Positions 1 to 7,582 are shown, counted from the first letter of the stretch. The stretch is 8,712 nucleotides of DNA from Desulfurococcales archaeon (GCA_023255965.1 JAGDWE010000045.1:11420-20131); one strand, 5' to 3'. A program made the numbers and translations. The notes: generated by a model from the letters alone, not told the origin.

Positions 1-22
1 CTCCAACTATAGCTATACTCAT
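1..22 (-). CDS. Possible 5' end of a divergent gene cut by the window edge
   Basis: An ATG on the minus strand (22-20) opens a frame reading M-S-I-A-I-V-G up to the edge. A short beta-strand ending in glycine is how many nucleotide-binding proteins begin. A purine-rich stretch (GGGAAGAAAG-like, about 26-35) lies just upstream, and an AT-rich TATA-like stretch lies near 55-65. This spacing would give a short leader. Only seven codons are visible, so no function can be assigned and the call could be chance. Divergent transcription from the shared 23-127 intergenic region would fit the plus-strand gene starting at about 140. Confidence 0.3.
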
Positions 23-96
23 AACTTTCTTCCCTAGATAAATCACTAACTTAACTTATTTACGTATCGTTGATTCAGGCCTGTTTAATAGATAAC

Positions 97-105
97 AAAT
101 TTATT
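97..105 (+). promoter_or_regulatory. Candidate TATA box for the isomerase-like gene
   Basis: AAATTTATT is an AT-rich archaeal TATA-like element. Its centre is about 26 bp upstream of position 127, so transcription would begin close to the GTG at 128 and leave about 12 nt of leader before the ATG at 140. A second AT-rich block (TTTAATA, 84-90) is an alternative. The assignment rests on spacing only. Confidence 0.35.
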
Positions 106-127
106 GTTGCTGTACGCTTATTATTAA

Positions 128-1423
128 GTGGTGATCGCCATGCTTAATTCAAGGCCAAGCGTTTACGTAATGCCCGTAGGTTCTATGGATCAAACCGACG
201 TCGCCCAGGACTATAATTCCCTATTAAGCTATATAAGGAGATTGGATTTTGATTTAATCGTTGGATCACCTCTAAATGATGAGGTATCATTGATTCGCAG
301 AGCCCATGAGGTTAGCAAGTTAAATTTAGATGCCTTAATAGTTGTATCACTCCATGGATTTACCGGTCACCTTCAGGCGTTATTTGTGGAGTCCGTAGGT
401 ATACCTGCTGTTATTTGGACTTTCCCCACGAGATATTCGTTTCCAACGTCAGCCAGCGCAGTTGGTTACTTAAGGGAGAGGGGGTTTAAGGTCAAATTAG
501 TCCATGGCGCTCCCAATGACCTACGTGCGATCAGGGAGATGGAGGACTTCATTAAGGTAGCATACACATATAGGAGACTAAGGTACTTAAGGATAGGTAT
601 GATTGGAAGCATAATACCACCTATGGTTGCTTCGCACTTTGATAGAACTATACTTAAGGATAGATTAGGAGTTGACGTCGAACACGTACCTCTAAGCGAA
701 TTAATTAAGGTGTTTAATGAGTTAAGCGATGATGAGGTCCTGAGGAAGCTAAATGAAATTAAGTCTAAGTATAAGGTAGAGGCGCCTGAGGAAGGCGTTA
801 AGAAGGCCCTAAAGCTATACTTAGCAATTAGAAAACTTCAAGAGCTACGCGGATTAGATGCTATAGCACTCGAATGCTATACGGAGCTGTTCCAGGTATT
901 TAACGTAAATCCTTGCCTAGGGTACGTGAATGACCAGATTATAGGTTGTGAGGGGGAGATATTAAATGTTATTGGGTTAATCATAGCTAAGTGCTTGACC
1001 GGCAAGCCGGCATTGATATCGGATCCGTTTTCGGTGAGCCATGATGGGGTTCTAACATTTATGCATTGCGCAGCGCCCGCATCTATTGCTGAGGATCCAT
1101 CTAAGACCCATGTAGTTCTTAGCGAGCCGCCATCGATCATCAAGGCTAGAATACCAGTAGTCCACTGCAGGCCTGAGATACCGTTAACTACAGTAACGAT
1201 ATTCAGGCTATATGGAAAATACATCGATAAAATCCACGCAACCACTGGTACAGTAGTAGGCTATGACCTAAGTAAGGCGCTTCAGATTAAGGTTAAGATC
1301 GATAATCCAAGGGCATTCGTAGATAGTGTAGTGGGTAATCATTACGTCATAGCTTTCGGTGATCTAAGGAGCCAGCTAAGACAGCTCAGTGAATGGCTAG
1401 GTATTAAATACATTGAAACCTAA
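128..1423 (+). CDS. L-fucose isomerase-related protein (COG2407-like sugar isomerase family)
   Basis: The predicted soluble protein has 431 residues from the GTG at 128, or 427 from the better supported ATG at 140. It resembles the FucI/AraI-like isomerase family, whose studied members interconvert aldoses and ketoses using Mn2+. Numbered from the GTG, the family signatures are an ALEC segment (E249, C250), a CEGE motif (C274, E275, E277), an Asp at 299, an HC motif (H313, C314) and a C-terminal GNHY...FGD segment (H405). In FucI/AraA, Glu, Asp/Glu and His residues at such places bind the metal and act in catalysis, so the active site looks intact. The N-terminal half has the Rossmann-like V-x-P-V-G strand and an LHGFTG loop. 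Length is near that of other COG2407 proteins and shorter than FucI itself (about 590). The true substrate is unknown. The gene appears monocistronic and converges on rad50. Family assignment is fairly secure; specificity is not. Confidence 0.75.
   Translation: MVIAMLNSRPSVYVMPVGSMDQTDVAQDYNSLLSYIRRLDFDLIVGSPLNDEVSLIRRAHEVSKLNLDALIVVSLHGFTGHLQALFVESVGIPAVIWTFPTRYSFPTSASAVGYLRERGFKVKLVHGAPNDLRAIREMEDFIKVAYTYRRLRYLRIGMIGSIIPPMVASHFDRTILKDRLGVDVEHVPLSELIKVFNELSDDEVLRKLNEIKSKYKVEAPEEGVKKALKLYLAIRKLQELRGLDAIALECYTELFQVFNVNPCLGYVNDQIIGCEGEILNVIGLIIAKCLTGKPALISDPFSVSHDGVLTFMHCAAPASIAEDPSKTHVVLSEPPSIIKARIPVVHCRPEIPLTTVTIFRLYGKYIDKIHATTGTVVGYDLSKALQIKVKIDNPRAFVDSVVGNHYVIAFGDLRSQLRQLSEWLGIKYIET
130..135 (+). 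promoter_or_regulatory. Ribosome binding site favouring the ATG at 140
   Basis: GGTGAT matches the archaeal Shine-Dalgarno core and ends 4 nt before the ATG at 140. It overlaps the upstream in-frame GTG codons at 128 and 131, which have no such motif in front of them. This supports the ATG at 140 as the real start, making the protein 427 residues rather than 431. Confidence 0.5.
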
Positions 1424-3702
1424 GAGAACACTTGAATCCTACTGACCTCACCTACATTCTCAACCCTAATGACTTTATTCGATATCTCAACTACATCTTC
1501 ATCGTGCGTTACTACTATCACTTGCCTTAGCGTCCTTCCTAACTCACTAATTATCTTAAAGATCTGGGTCTTCCGCTCCTCATCTAAATATATCGTTGGT
1601 TCATCTAGGACTAACGTAGTTGGGAATCTGCCCATAATTAGTTCAGCTAACGCTAACCTTAGAGCTATTGAAATGCCTACTTTCTCGCCACCACTTGCGT
1701 TACTTACCGGCAATTCACCTCCTAACACCTTAATACTTATTTGGAAGTCGTCATTGATCGCTATAGGTCTGAGATTAAGCTTAGATAAAAGCACGTTAGC
1801 TCTTCTCTCCAACTCGGATCTAACGACCTTGGTTAATTCCCTAGCGATTATTCCATTCTTTCCTAAGAACTTGATGCTGAAGTCCTCAATTACCTCATAA
1901 GCTTTAATCTTTCTCTCCAACTCCTTAACCCTACCTTCGCGCTCCTTGATGTCCGCCTCAAGCTTCTTAATCGCTTCATTGTATTCGGATATAAGGTCAT
2001 TCAATGACTTACGCTCAGCTTTAAGGTTGCTTAAATCATTAACTAGCCTGTTTAAATCGGCATCGACGGCTTTCTTTCGGTTTAGTAGATCCCTAATCAA
2101 CTCGTCGATCGACTGTGGGGTTAACTCGCCGGCTAATCTAATGCCCAGGAAATCTAAACACCTAGTTAATTTATTCAGTAATTCCTCAAGGCTTACCCCT
2201 AACCCGCTAACTAATCCACCATAATTCCTCATTATTATATCCAACTCGCTTCTAGCCCTTTGAAGTTCCTCCTTACGCTTATTTAATTCCTCAACGCATT
2301 CATCTAAGGATGAGGTACCTACCTCAGCAACCGTACTGCAGAGGCTAATAGCCAGCGAACTAAGTCTCCCCAGCCTGATCTCTAAGTCACGTAACTCGTT
2401 ATTTAGGTATTCCTCCCTGCTCCTTAACTCCTTAAGCTTATCTAGGTACTTCTCAATGATCCTTAACTTAGCATCAACTGATGTATACTCAGCACTTAAT
2501 TCCTTAATGGCCTTACTTAAATTATTTAATTCCTTAATTAATTTCTCTTTAATTAAATTAGGCTCATTAATTGTCGAACCACATATAGGGCACTCCTTGC
2601 TCGATTCAAACTTCTCTACATAGAGCAAATATAATTCCTTAAGAGCCTTCTTACCCCCCACCGAGTCGCTTAGCTCATCACGCCTAACCCTCAACTCAGC
2701 GTCGAGTTCATTGAGCTCATCTAAGGAACTTACTGACACTCCAATCTTACTGCTTAACTCGTTGAGTATGCTTATGTATTGAGTCCTAATGGCCTCTCTT
2801 TCCTTCCTCCTCCTACCTAATTCGTTGGCCAACCTCACATATTCGTTGCTATCCCACGAATCTATTAACTTAAGTCTATTAATTACTGCCTCTAACTCCT
2901 TAACCTTACTACTAATTAATGCCACCTTTAACTTACTGCTTAATTCTATTGCCTCATCTATTATACTTAACTCATGGCTACGTGCCTCACGCTTGCTCTC
3001 CAACTCCTTAATCCTGGCTTCAACTTCCTTAACCTTAGCGACCTTCTCACTAACCTTACGTCTAACGTCTTGTAATTCCTGCTTCTCCTTCTCTAACATC
3101 CTTAACTCGCCCCTTAACTCGCCCTCTAGCTTATCCTTCTCGCTGATCGCCTTCTTAACGGATTCCAACGCCTTCTCTAAGTAGCTAAGACCGAGAAGAG
3201 ATAGTATCCACTCCCTCCTTTTAGAATCACTAATGTTAATTATCTCGGTAAGTTCATCCTGCAGCGCAATTATAGTGCCTCTAATGAGCTTCTTTAAGTC
3301 GCTTCCAGAAATTGTGGAGAGCCCCAATATCCTGCTTAATTCGTTGACGACTTCAGTAATTCCCGTGGCCCTTAACCTCTTTCTATCTCCTTCAAGTACG
3401 TACAAATATGCCTGCGAGGAGCCCTCAACGCTTAATTCCCTGGTGACTAAGTACCTGCTACCACCCACCTCAAATAGTACTGATATCTCGCCATTCTTCC
3501 TACCCCTCATAACTATGAATTCCTTCTTACCACCCCTAATATCGGGTTTAGCGTCAGAGAATAATGCTATGTACATTGAGTCGATGATCGATGATTTACC
3601 AGCGCCGTTCGAACCCACTATGGATACTACTCCATCTGGGAAATCTATCTCGGTGTTTTCATGAGACAAAATATTAGCTAACTTAACCCTCCGGATTATC
3701 AT
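1420..3702 (-). CDS. rad50: DNA double-strand break repair ATPase Rad50
   Basis: This SMC-like ABC ATPase pairs with Mre11 to bind, tether and process DNA ends. The 760-residue protein has all the expected parts in order. These are Walker A (G30-S-N-G-A-G-K36-S-S38), Q-loop Gln148, a first long charged Leu/Lys/Glu-rich coiled coil (about 165-360), the zinc hook C371-P-I-C374, a second coiled coil (about 378-600), the ABC signature S670-G-G-E673, Walker B ending D700-E701, a D-loop (L706-D707) and the switch His733. Its N-terminal sequence R-V-K-L-A-N-I-L-S-H-E-N is typical of the family. It is shorter than the roughly 850-900 residues usual in archaea, with the shortening in the coils and the catalytic lobes complete. 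The ATG overlaps the mre11 stop as ATGA and is preceded by a GGAGAGGT ribosome binding site, implying translational coupling. The stop is TAG, overlapping the convergent isomerase gene by 4 bp. The call is very secure. Confidence 0.97.
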   Translation of the reverse strand: MIIRRVKLANILSHENTEIDFPDGVVSIVGSNGAGKSSIIDSMYIALFSDAKPDIRGGKKEFIVMRGRKNGEISVLFEVGGSRYLVTRELSVEGSSQAYLYVLEGDRKRLRATGITEVVNELSRILGLSTISGSDLKKLIRGTIIALQDELTEIINISDSKRREWILSLLGLSYLEKALESVKKAISEKDKLEGELRGELRMLEKEKQELQDVRRKVSEKVAKVKEVEARIKELESKREARSHELSIIDEAIELSSKLKVALISSKVKELEAVINRLKLIDSWDSNEYVRLANELGRRRKEREAIRTQYISILNELSSKIGVSVSSLDELNELDAELRVRRDELSDSVGGKKALKELYLLYVEKFESSKECPICGSTINEPNLIKEKLIKELNNLSKAIKELSAEYTSVDAKLRIIEKYLDKLKELRSREEYLNNELRDLEIRLGRLSSLAISLCSTVAEVGTSSLDECVEELNKRKEELQRARSELDIIMRNYGGLVSGLGVSLEELLNKLTRCLDFLGIRLAGELTPQSIDELIRDLLNRKKAVDADLNRLVNDLSNLKAERKSLNDLISEYNEAIKKLEADIKEREGRVKELERKIKAYEVIEDFSIKFLGKNGIIARELTKVVRSELERRANVLLSKLNLRPIAINDDFQISIKVLGGELPVSNASGGEKVGISIALRLALAELIMGRFPTTLVLDEPTIYLDEERKTQIFKIISELGRTLRQVIVVTHDEDVVEISNKVIRVENVGEVSRIQVFS
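2581..2592 (-). other. Rad50 zinc-hook CPIC codons
   Basis: The minus strand reads TGC CCT ATA TGT, encoding C371-P-I-C374 at the apex between the two coiled-coil arms. In Rad50, two CXXC hooks from separate molecules share one Zn2+ and join the complexes. The arms on either side are each about 200 residues long. Confidence 0.95.
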
Positions 3703-4889
3703 TTCTTAATCAACCTCTCCAACCTACTAAGCAACGACACATCACTCACTAATCTATTAATCATTAGGTTAACGAAGCCAACGTCATCGCAGCCCTTGAT
3801 GATGCCCAGTAATACTTCAGCCAAGTCCTTATCGCCTACAACGTTATGGACCACCAGCTCAAGCGTTGGTACATAGCTAACTTCTTCATATGTACCACTA
3901 CTCTCCTCCTCAATAACTCCAGGTACCTCAATCCTGTAGAAGAGAATCTTATTGCTCCGTACTAGGCTGTCTAAGTAATCGTTAATTAATTTTGAGTCTC
4001 CTGAGGGTAAGTCCTTACTGACCCTTATATGCAGCATTGGGGGCTTACCTGGCATACTATACCATATTTTATCTAATGACTTAATTAATTGGCTATAGCT
4101 CCTTACGTCGTTAAGTACCACCCACCTCCTAAAACTATTCAACTTGATCCAATTAACCCTAGCTTCACTGCCGCTTAAGTCGACTAAAACAACATACCTC
4201 TCATCACTTGCCTCTAAAACGTCTAATGCCTCAGTGGAACCGGGGTAGACTACTGGCGTACCGCCGTAATTTACCTCGTACCTTAAGTGGTAATCACCTA
4301 ATGCTACGTAGGCATAGTCCATAACACCTAACTCGCTTAACGATATATGGGCATTAGGTATACCTAGCTCCTTAAGTAGCAGGTGAGCCATCAATATCCT
4401 CTTCCCTGATTCAGGCTTTCTTAACATCTTAACAACATCATTTATCAACTGCGGGTGGGTATAAGGTATTGCAGTAACCCCTAATTCACCACTACGTAGC
4501 TTAATTACACTTGTCGATGCATTAGCTATCGCTAATGTCCTCGCTAATCCAACTTCATCAAATAGCTTAAGAGGCGATAAAGTGGCTGTCTTAGGTTGAT
4601 CGTGTTGTCCAGCAATAACTAAGAACGGGATGCCCGAATCCCTTAATCTCCTAAGGGATTTAAATGCGTAGTAATACGTCTGCGGGCTAGGCTCAGCCTT
4701 ATTGAAGAAGTCGCCACAATGTATTACGGCGTCGACTCCCTCCTTAATAGCTATGTCTATGACTTCATCAAATACATCATAGAAGTCTAATTCCCTTTCC
4801 CTCACTCTCCCATGCCTACGTGGCTTATCGGCGCCTAAATGAGTATCTGATACGTGGAGTAGTAACAACTTAATTACCCTCCCACTCAC
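3699..4889 (-). CDS. mre11: DNA double-strand break repair nuclease Mre11
   Basis: This is the metallophosphoesterase-fold nuclease subunit of the Mre11-Rad50 complex, with 396 residues from the GTG at 4889. Motifs in that numbering are D15-T-H17-L-G, G59-D60-F-F with the following PSP, AGQ95-H96-D97, MAH169 and ALG-D199-Y-H201. Against Pyrococcus furiosus Mre11 (from memory) these match the ligands D8, H10, D49, N84, H173, H206 and H208, and the catalytic H85. Two second-metal-site positions differ: N84 is Gln95 and H206 is Asp199. The C-terminal part (about 250-396) is the variable capping and Rad50-binding region. The start is doubtful. The GTG at 4889 lies 20 bp inside herA with no ribosome binding site. 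A TTG at 4868 follows GGGAGG with 9 nt spacing, is 1 nt after the herA stop, and puts the first Asp at residue 8 as in P. furiosus, giving 389 residues. The gene is coupled to rad50 by ATGA. The identity is secure; the start is not. Confidence 0.95.
   Translation of the reverse strand: MSGRVIKLLLLHVSDTHLGADKPRRHGRVRERELDFYDVFDEVIDIAIKEGVDAVIHCGDFFNKAEPSPQTYYYAFKSLRRLRDSGIPFLVIAGQHDQPKTATLSPLKLFDEVGLARTLAIANASTSVIKLRSGELGVTAIPYTHPQLINDVVKMLRKPESGKRILMAHLLLKELGIPNAHISLSELGVMDYAYVALGDYHLRYEVNYGGTPVVYPGSTEALDVLEASDERYVVLVDLSGSEARVNWIKLNSFRRWVVLNDVRSYSQLIKSLDKIWYSMPGKPPMLHIRVSKDLPSGDSKLINDYLDSLVRSNKILFYRIEVPGVIEEESSGTYEEVSYVPTLELVVHNVVGDKDLAEVLLGIIKGCDDVGFVNLMINRLVSDVSLLSRLERLIKK
3713..3720 (-). 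promoter_or_regulatory. Ribosome binding site of rad50 inside mre11
   Basis: GGAGAGGT on the minus strand lies in the last codons of mre11, about 10 nt before the rad50 ATG. Together with the ATGA stop/start overlap it supports this start and coupled translation of the two partners. Confidence 0.6.
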
Positions 4890-6471
4890 TACTTAACGAC
4901 TTAATATCTAAGGCTTTAGACCTCCGCTCCAGAGATGATCTCCATATACTTACTACATCCGGCGTCGCCCCCACCCTCTTACCCATATGCATGTCTATTT
5001 TAACGTATGCTGGATACCTACCTATCCACTCGCCTATTAATATCCCATGACCTGGAGGCAGTGTGGGTAATAAGTTGACGTATTCCTCACTCAAGATGTC
5101 GGATAACTCCATAATAACTGATTTATCACCTCTTTGAACTAGCTTTAGGAATGCGTAGTTCTGTACCTGGGAAACAACATTAGCGTCTAAGGCCCTAGGC
5201 CTCTGACTAACTATGGCCAACATCCCCCCGAACTTCCTACCCTCCCTAATAAACCTCTGTAGAGTTCCCTTAGACCTCGTTGCCATGTCCCTGCTAATGA
5301 ATATGTGCGCCTCCTCAATAACGAGTAACGTTGGAACTATCTTACGTTCCTTTAAGGACCATAATATGTTTTCAGCAATCACCTTAAGCATATAGTCCTT
5401 CTCTTCATCAGTTAATGTAGAGACGTCAACGACTACTACCTTACGGCAGTCAATTAACTCGCTTACTTCAGGGGCGTCTAAGGCCACCTTATGCCATTCA
5501 AAGAAATCATCTATCTTATCCCTTATTTCGTTAGTTATCTTATCGTCATGATCGCCTAGGTAAACCTTAAGTAAATCCCTATAGGCGTCAAGTGGATTTA
5601 AATCCTTAATGGCAACTTGCTGTGCACTGCTTCCTGACCTAGCCTTAAATTTCTCGGCGTACAGCCTCTTTACGGCCTCGGAGTAAGGTACTCTACTTCT
5701 TAATGCTATATCGCATACATCATCGTTTAACTTTCTAATGGCGTTCCTCAATAGCCTTCTCTGCTTAGTTGCCGTAGGCTCAGTAATTATAAAGCCGACT
5801 AATAGTCCAACAGGCGATTTGATCAAGTTGATGCATGCGTCGTAATCAACCACCATAACATCCCTAGATTCGCTAACTAAGCCTTTGTACTCGCCGTGAA
5901 CGTCGAAGATAACTACTGAGCCGCCCATCTGAGCTACCCTATCAGCTAGGACTGCTACTAAGTTGCTCTTACCTGAGCCCGTGGTTCCGGTGATTAGTAG
6001 ATGCTTGGCTAACGCATTTACATTAACTTTAATCTCCAATTCATCAAATCCAACTAGAGATCCTACTCTAATGCTACTACCTGAGTCATATCCGTAGACC
6101 ACCCTTAAGTGATTTAAGTGGGCGAGGTAGATAGGGGTCTCAGGAGGCGGTGGATGCCTAGGGGCATCAGCCCTACCGTCAGTTATATCAGCTATGATTA
6201 ACGCCTTCATATAGCTCTCCCTCTTTAAATCACTTGATGGACTTTCGTACATCCCTAAGTTAGGGGTGGTTATGATAGGCACTATTGACCTGTACATCGA
6301 GGATCCAATAATGCCAACGACTTCCCTAAGGCCCTCCTCACCGCTTACTGGATCCTTAACTTTAAACTTAGCGTATATGTATGTACCGGCTGGCACAGGA
6401 TATAATGCCTTGACATCTACTTCTGTGGGTGTTGAGTTATCCCCTACGATGCCTATGGGTCTTGAGCTCAT
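4870..6471 (-). CDS. herA: HerA bipolar DNA helicase/translocase of the HerA-NurA resection complex
   Basis: HerA is a hexameric FtsK/VirB4-like ATPase that pumps duplex DNA into the NurA nuclease during end resection. The 533-residue protein starts with a HAS-barrel domain (about 5-150, opening I-G-I-V-G and containing G-E-E/Y-I-Y-A-K-F). The RecA-like core follows, with Walker A (T161-G-T-T-G-S-G-K168-S-N), the FDVHGEY motif (about 189-195), Walker B L-L-V-I-E386-E387-A-H, an R-E-G-R-K-F-G segment (409-415) carrying the likely arginine finger, the sensor-like VSQRPRALD motif (421-429) and the VVSQVQ segment. Length is normal for archaeal HerA (about 500-570). The ATG overlaps the nurA stop as ATGA and has GAGGTT just upstream. 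Its own stop (TAA) lies at the mre11 start. Being directly next to nurA and mre11-rad50 is the classic archaeal arrangement and confirms a repair role over the related conjugative ATPases. Confidence 0.96.
   Translation of the reverse strand: MSSRPIGIVGDNSTPTEVDVKALYPVPAGTYIYAKFKVKDPVSGEEGLREVVGIIGSSMYRSIVPIITTPNLGMYESPSSDLKRESYMKALIIADITDGRADAPRHPPPPETPIYLAHLNHLRVVYGYDSGSSIRVGSLVGFDELEIKVNVNALAKHLLITGTTGSGKSNLVAVLADRVAQMGGSVVIFDVHGEYKGLVSESRDVMVVDYDACINLIKSPVGLLVGFIITEPTATKQRRLLRNAIRKLNDDVCDIALRSRVPYSEAVKRLYAEKFKARSGSSAQQVAIKDLNPLDAYRDLLKVYLGDHDDKITNEIRDKIDDFFEWHKVALDAPEVSELIDCRKVVVVDVSTLTDEEKDYMLKVIAENILWSLKERKIVPTLLVIEEAHIFISRDMATRSKGTLQRFIREGRKFGGMLAIVSQRPRALDANVVSQVQNYAFLKLVQRGDKSVIMELSDILSEEYVNLLPTLPPGHGILIGEWIGRYPAYVKIDMHMGKRVGATPDVVSIWRSSLERRSKALDIKSLSSEWEGN
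4878..4883 (-). promoter_or_regulatory. Strong ribosome binding site pointing to a TTG start for mre11
   Basis: GGGAGG on the minus strand sits in the last herA codons and 9 nt before the TTG at 4868-4866. The GTG at 4889 instead follows TCGTTAAGTA, which has no Shine-Dalgarno match. The motif therefore decides for the TTG start. Confidence 0.55.
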
Positions 6472-7508
6472 GCAACCTCGCCTAGCGGCTCGCGTCCGGT
6501 GTGCGTGCTAATGCCTACCTTAAGGAGTAGGTATTTGAATTCCTCATTACTTAGCTTACACTTGCTATGTGCTACCTTAAGCGGGTCTGGATAGCCGCCG
6601 TATGAGTAGGGATATAGTGAACTGAGGACTTCAATTAATTCACTAACGCTTAATTTACCGGGTATCGATACTTGGTAGTGAGGTAGCAGATTGCTGAACG
6701 AGACGTATGTTATAGTTATAGGTATTAATGGCTCTATATACTTACGATCCTCGTAATCTAGGGTATCCAAGGGTTTAGGCAAGTCTTCGATGCGCTCTAA
6801 ATATATAGGCTCAAGCATATGCGGCTGCTTAGGTAGCCTTGGTCTCAACGCATTGATCACTAATAAGTCGTTGACTTTACTCGTTAATCCACTTAAGGCG
6901 TCATCTCCTAAGAGCTTCCTTAGATAGGGGCTCCACCTAATGCTCTTAGCTATAAACATCGGGATGGCTTTAGACTTAATTGTAATAACCTGATTTACTA
7001 TGCCACGCCATAAGTCCCTCAACCTATAGGGCCTAGCCATCATGAACTTGAATTCCCTAGGTACCTCAGGAAGCTTTCCATACCATAGGAACGTGAAAAG
7101 AGATCCATCAAATAAGGCTATATCAGATTCATTAATTAATTCGTGAACCGAAGCAACTTCTAAATCCCTTGCTACGAACTGAAGGATACGCCTTAAACGC
7201 TCATCAGTAATTAAGCTATAATTATTTAGGGATGGGATGTAATAACCTGCATCAGCCTTAACTATTAACTTGCTGCCTGATGGGTCCTTAAGAGAGGTCC
7301 TTAGGGCTACTGCTTGCACAGCATATATTATAGCTGAAGAATAAGTCCTTAAAACCCTACTTGAATCGCTTGCTACGACGTCAGGTACGTCATTAATTGT
7401 TTGCCTTAACTCATACATGTTTACATCTTTAATGCTATTGACTACGGCTCTAGCCCTAGCTACATCTATCGAGAATTCTTGAGCCATCCTTAATAAGGTC
7501 TCTATCAA
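6468..7508 (-). CDS. nurA: NurA 5'-3' nuclease, partner of HerA
   Basis: NurA is a dimeric RNase H-like nuclease that, driven by HerA, degrades the 5' strand at broken ends. The protein has 346 residues from the TTG at 7508. Visible family features are A-S-D48-S-S in the first strand (the expected first catalytic Asp), acidic positions near 117-123, L-F-D134-G-S, an A-K188-S segment after a hydrophobic strand, the D-L-L-V-I-N-A-L segment (214-221), the Y-V-S-F strand near 268 and the C-terminal signature G305-Y-P-D-P-L310 followed by A-H314. Length is in the usual range of about 330-450. An in-frame TAG at 7532-7530 limits the start. The TTG at 7508 is used here, and the ATG at 7487 (residue 8) is possible. 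Neither has a well-spaced Shine-Dalgarno motif. This is the first gene of the operon. The call rests on motifs plus the herA neighbour and is secure. Confidence 0.92.
   Translation of the reverse strand: MIETLLRMAQEFSIDVARARAVVNSIKDVNMYELRQTINDVPDVVASDSSRVLRTYSSAIIYAVQAVALRTSLKDPSGSKLIVKADAGYYIPSLNNYSLITDERLRRILQFVARDLEVASVHELINESDIALFDGSLFTFLWYGKLPEVPREFKFMMARPYRLRDLWRGIVNQVITIKSKAIPMFIAKSIRWSPYLRKLLGDDALSGLTSKVNDLLVINALRPRLPKQPHMLEPIYLERIEDLPKPLDTLDYEDRKYIEPLIPITITYVSFSNLLPHYQVSIPGKLSVSELIEVLSSLYPYSYGGYPDPLKVAHSKCKLSNEEFKYLLLKVGISTHTGREPLGEVA
6474..6479 (-). promoter_or_regulatory. Ribosome binding site of herA within the nurA 3' end
   Basis: GAGGTT on the minus strand lies 2-3 nt before the herA ATG, inside the last nurA codons (G-E-V-A). 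The spacing is tight, but with the ATGA overlap it fits coupled re-initiation by ribosomes finishing nurA. Confidence 0.45.
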
Positions 7509-7560
7509 TTTATCGTGGATTGGAATCCTCTACACCTAAATTCTATACTCGCTTTAATAT

Positions 7561-7569
7561 CTTTAAAAG
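7561..7569 (-). promoter_or_regulatory. Candidate TATA box of the nurA-herA-mre11-rad50 operon
   Basis: CTTTTAAAG on the minus strand resembles the crenarchaeal TATA consensus and has CC/AC just upstream. Transcription would be expected to start about 26 bp downstream, near 7539, leaving a leader of about 30 nt before the TTG at 7508. No other promoter-like sequence is obvious at the operon junctions downstream. Confidence 0.45.
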
Positions 7570-7582
7570 GTATGTAGTAAAG

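Noticed and set aside
728..743. GATGATGA followed by CTGA, resembling C and D boxes of an archaeal guide RNA
   Set aside because: The boxes are only a few bases apart with no room for a guide or C'/D' boxes, and they lie within the isomerase-like gene.
877..1245. Minus-strand 122-codon open frame opposite the isomerase-like gene
   Set aside because: It is antisense to the segment encoding the CEGE and HC catalytic motifs, with no recognisable domain.
2440..2570. Recurrent AATTCCTTAA-like words that look like a DNA repeat
   Set aside because: They are the reverse complement of codons for recurring L-K-E-L heptads in the Rad50 coiled coil, so the protein explains them.
2789..3664. Long plus-strand open frames opposite rad50 (also opposite herA and the CDF-like gene)
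   Set aside because: They are antisense to well-supported genes, rich in Ser/Leu/Asn from complemented Lys/Glu/Leu codons, and show no family motifs or ribosome binding sites.
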